Part shown: positions 63,167-64,000 of the stretch, one piece after another
Position numbering within the stretch: position 1 is the first letter of the stretch
How the letters are laid out: every line of letters begins with the position of its first letter
From: Bacteroidia bacterium
Lineage (GTDB): Bacteria > Bacteroidota > Bacteroidia > B-17B0 > Aurantibacillaceae
Assembly: GCA_016787445.1 (NCBI GenBank)
Contig: JAEUTQ010000069.1
Coordinates: forward strand, 1-64,000
Direction of reading: 5' to 3'
Length of the DNA: 64,000 nucleotides
The notes under the pieces: model-generated
Told to the model about the DNA's origin: nothing
The model's database searches: none
What the model saw: the letters and a program-made list of their open reading frames with translations, nothing else
Made by a program: the position numbers and the translations under genes

Positions 63167-63197
63167 CAAAGTTGCTCTTAATCTTAAGAACGGTCAA
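63167..63197 (-). promoter_or_regulatory. Promoter candidate of the beta-propeller gene
   Basis: Minus strand TTGA (63194-63197), 19 bases, then CAACTTTG (63167-63174; one mismatch). Lies between the gene and the response regulator. Confidence 0.4.
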
Positions 63198-63201
63198 TAC
63201 G

Positions 63202-63226
63202 AAAAAAGTAGTAATTAAAGTACTAC
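63202..63226 (-). terminator. Terminator/palindrome after the response regulator gene
   Basis: GTAGTA (63208-63213) with TACTAC (63221-63226), followed on the minus strand by TTTTTT. It overlaps the regulator's stop codon. Its TACTACA/AGTAGTA parts also resemble half-sites of the palindrome at 63883-63900. Confidence 0.5.
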
Positions 63227-63849
63227 ATTTTTGGGAAAACCTTGTTGAGAGCTTCAGTTCTGGAATTAACCTGAAGTTTTATATAAATATTGCGAATATG
63301 TGTACGCACGGTCTCGGTACTTAAAAATATCTCGTTTGCGATTTCCTTATAGCGATACCCTTTTGATAACAAATTCAATATTTCCTGTTCGCGGGATGTT
63401 AATTTCTCCAGCTCCTCATTTTTTTCATTTACATGAAACGAGTTAACTATCTTTCTGGCAATTTGACTACTCATTGGTGAGCCGCCTTTATGCACATCCA
63501 CTAAAGCATCTAATATCTTTGAAGGTTGTGTTGTTTTTGTAAGATAGCCCGTAGCACCAACTTTTAAAGAATTAAAAACAGACTCCGTATCTTCAAACGA
63601 GGTGAAAATAATAAACTGAGTACCTTTGCAAATAGGTTTTAATTCTGCAATACATTCTATACCCGTTTTACCCGGTAAATGAATATCCACCAATACAACA
63701 TCAAGATTTAACTTAGGAATTGACTTTATCGCGTCTTCAGCATTGTCAAAAGCATGTTCACAGGAAAAACCCTCACTTCCATTAATTAAAGCCAACACGT
63801 TTTCACGAATTTGCTTTTCATCTTCTATGATGCCTATTTTCAATTCCAT
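63223..63849 (-). CDS. LuxR/NarL-family response regulator
   Basis: 208 residues: a receiver domain (1-120) with the acidic pair Glu9-Asp10, phospho-acceptor Asp55 in VVLVDIHLPG, the Thr in IIFTSFED and Lys in YLTK, then a LuxR-type helix-turn-helix (about 145-205; LTSREQEILNLLSKGYRYKEIANEIFLSTETVRTHI). Paired with the histidine kinase upstream on the same strand. A -7 box and a palindrome precede it. Confidence 0.92.
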   Translation of the reverse strand: MELKIGIIEDEKQIRENVLALINGSEGFSCEHAFDNAEDAIKSIPKLNLDVVLVDIHLPGKTGIECIAELKPICKGTQFIIFTSFEDTESVFNSLKVGATGYLTKTTQPSKILDALVDVHKGGSPMSSQIARKIVNSFHVNEKNEELEKLTSREQEILNLLSKGYRYKEIANEIFLSTETVRTHIRNIYIKLQVNSRTEALNKVFPKM

Positions 63850-63853
63850 CTTA

Positions 63854-63900
63854 CAAAAATAAAAATAAGATTAATTTTTTATTTACTACTTAAGTGGTAA
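63854..63900 (-). promoter_or_regulatory. Response-regulator promoter with 7-2-7 palindrome
   Basis: A perfect -7 box TATTTTTG on the minus strand (63854-63861) lies four bases before the ATG at 63849. The palindrome TTACTACTTAAGTGGTAA (63883-63900) covers or borders the -33 position; inside it TACTACT and AGTGGTA are two heptamers separated by two bases, the geometry of NarL-type sites. A site for the regulator's own control is likely but inferred. Confidence 0.5.
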
Positions 63901-64000
63901 TTACTTTCGGATTATAGAAACCAAAGGGATACTAACTTTAATAACAGTACCGTGCGAATCTGAGTTTACTTCAAACGCTCCACCTAATCCATCAACCCTG
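63901..64000 (-). CDS. Sensor histidine kinase, C-terminal end (partial)
   Basis: The last 32 codons and the stop (TAA, 63901-63903 on the plus strand as TTA) of a gene that begins outside the window. The peptide ...RVDGLGGAFEVNSDSHGTVIKVSIPLVSI holds the G-box-like end of a HATPase_c domain (GLGG and the final HGTVIKVSIP strand). It is the likely kinase partner of the response regulator 51 bases downstream; the sensing part is not in view. Confidence 0.8.
   Translation of the reverse strand, partial: RVDGLGGAFEVNSDSHGTVIKVSIPLVSIIRK

Overview
The window looks like a chromosomal segment of a Bacteroidota bacterium (Flavobacteriales/Chitinophagales-like; the genus cannot be read from the sequence). 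The signs are low-GC DNA, promoters of the TAnnTTTG type (-7 box, sometimes with a -33 TTTG), two secreted proteins with type IX secretion C-terminal sorting domains, a TonB-dependent receptor paired with a DUF4249 lipoprotein, lipoproteins with SC cleavage sites, and a six-S1-domain RpsA. No rRNA, tRNA, CRISPR array, phage or insertion sequence was seen. Most genes are ordinary housekeeping or envelope genes.

Layout. 1-549 is non-coding and full of inverted repeats. 550-5205 holds a dolichol-phosphate-mannose-synthase-like glycosyltransferase, a T9SS protein, a YfiT/DinB protein, alanine dehydrogenase and an outer-membrane protein. 5215-10174 is a polyhydroxyalkanoate (PHA) locus: fabD, phaC and phaE on the minus strand, and phaJ and phaB divergent on the plus strand. 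Next come two POT peptide transporters, a small HTH protein, a CorC/HlyC membrane protein, a TPMT-like methyltransferase and a class III aminotransferase (10320-16941). 17062-25753 mixes a lone integrase-N-domain-like protein, a phosphoesterase, lipoproteins, Pcm, a Gfo/Idh oxidoreductase and an undecaprenyl-phosphate sugar transferase. 26673-31930 is an envelope block (zinc-ribbon membrane protein, DUF4249, TonB receptor, beta-barrel). 32010-39229 has a serine hydrolase, methyltransferase, CPA2 antiporter, thiamine-binding protein, PyrE and Nudix. 39268-42924 has a universal stress protein, an exact 110-bp tandem repeat and an RND/MMPL exporter whose N-terminus is out of frame. 43114-49373 is a tightly packed six-gene polysaccharide operon. 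The rest holds an M43 protease, band-7 protein, TPR protein, QueD, ApaG, RpsA, NadB, Nfu, an exonuclease/GIY-YIG nuclease, a beta-propeller protein, and a response regulator with the tail of its histidine kinase.

How the genes work together. PhaJ and PhaB supply (R)-3-hydroxyacyl-CoA from beta-oxidation and from acetoacetyl-CoA, and PhaC/PhaE polymerise it as a class III synthase. FabD next door is the malonyl-ACP entry point of fatty-acid synthesis. The sugar transferase (24332), the Dpm1-like enzyme (550) and the operon at 43114-49373 point to a surface polysaccharide. NadB makes iminoaspartate for the Fe-S enzyme NadA and is divergent from an Fe-S carrier, Nfu.

The least expected signals are regulatory. 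An 18-bp motif, CTACAA-N3-GTAGCAACA, lies exactly 18 bp upstream of the -7 box of two unlinked genes (17062 and 60141), both related to DNA processing. A 7-2-7 palindrome lies at the -33 position of the response-regulator promoter. Several -7 boxes end only 3-6 bases before the start codon, suggesting leaderless mRNAs. I did not find a clear new defence or mobile system; the shared operator and the orphan integrase-domain protein are the best leads.
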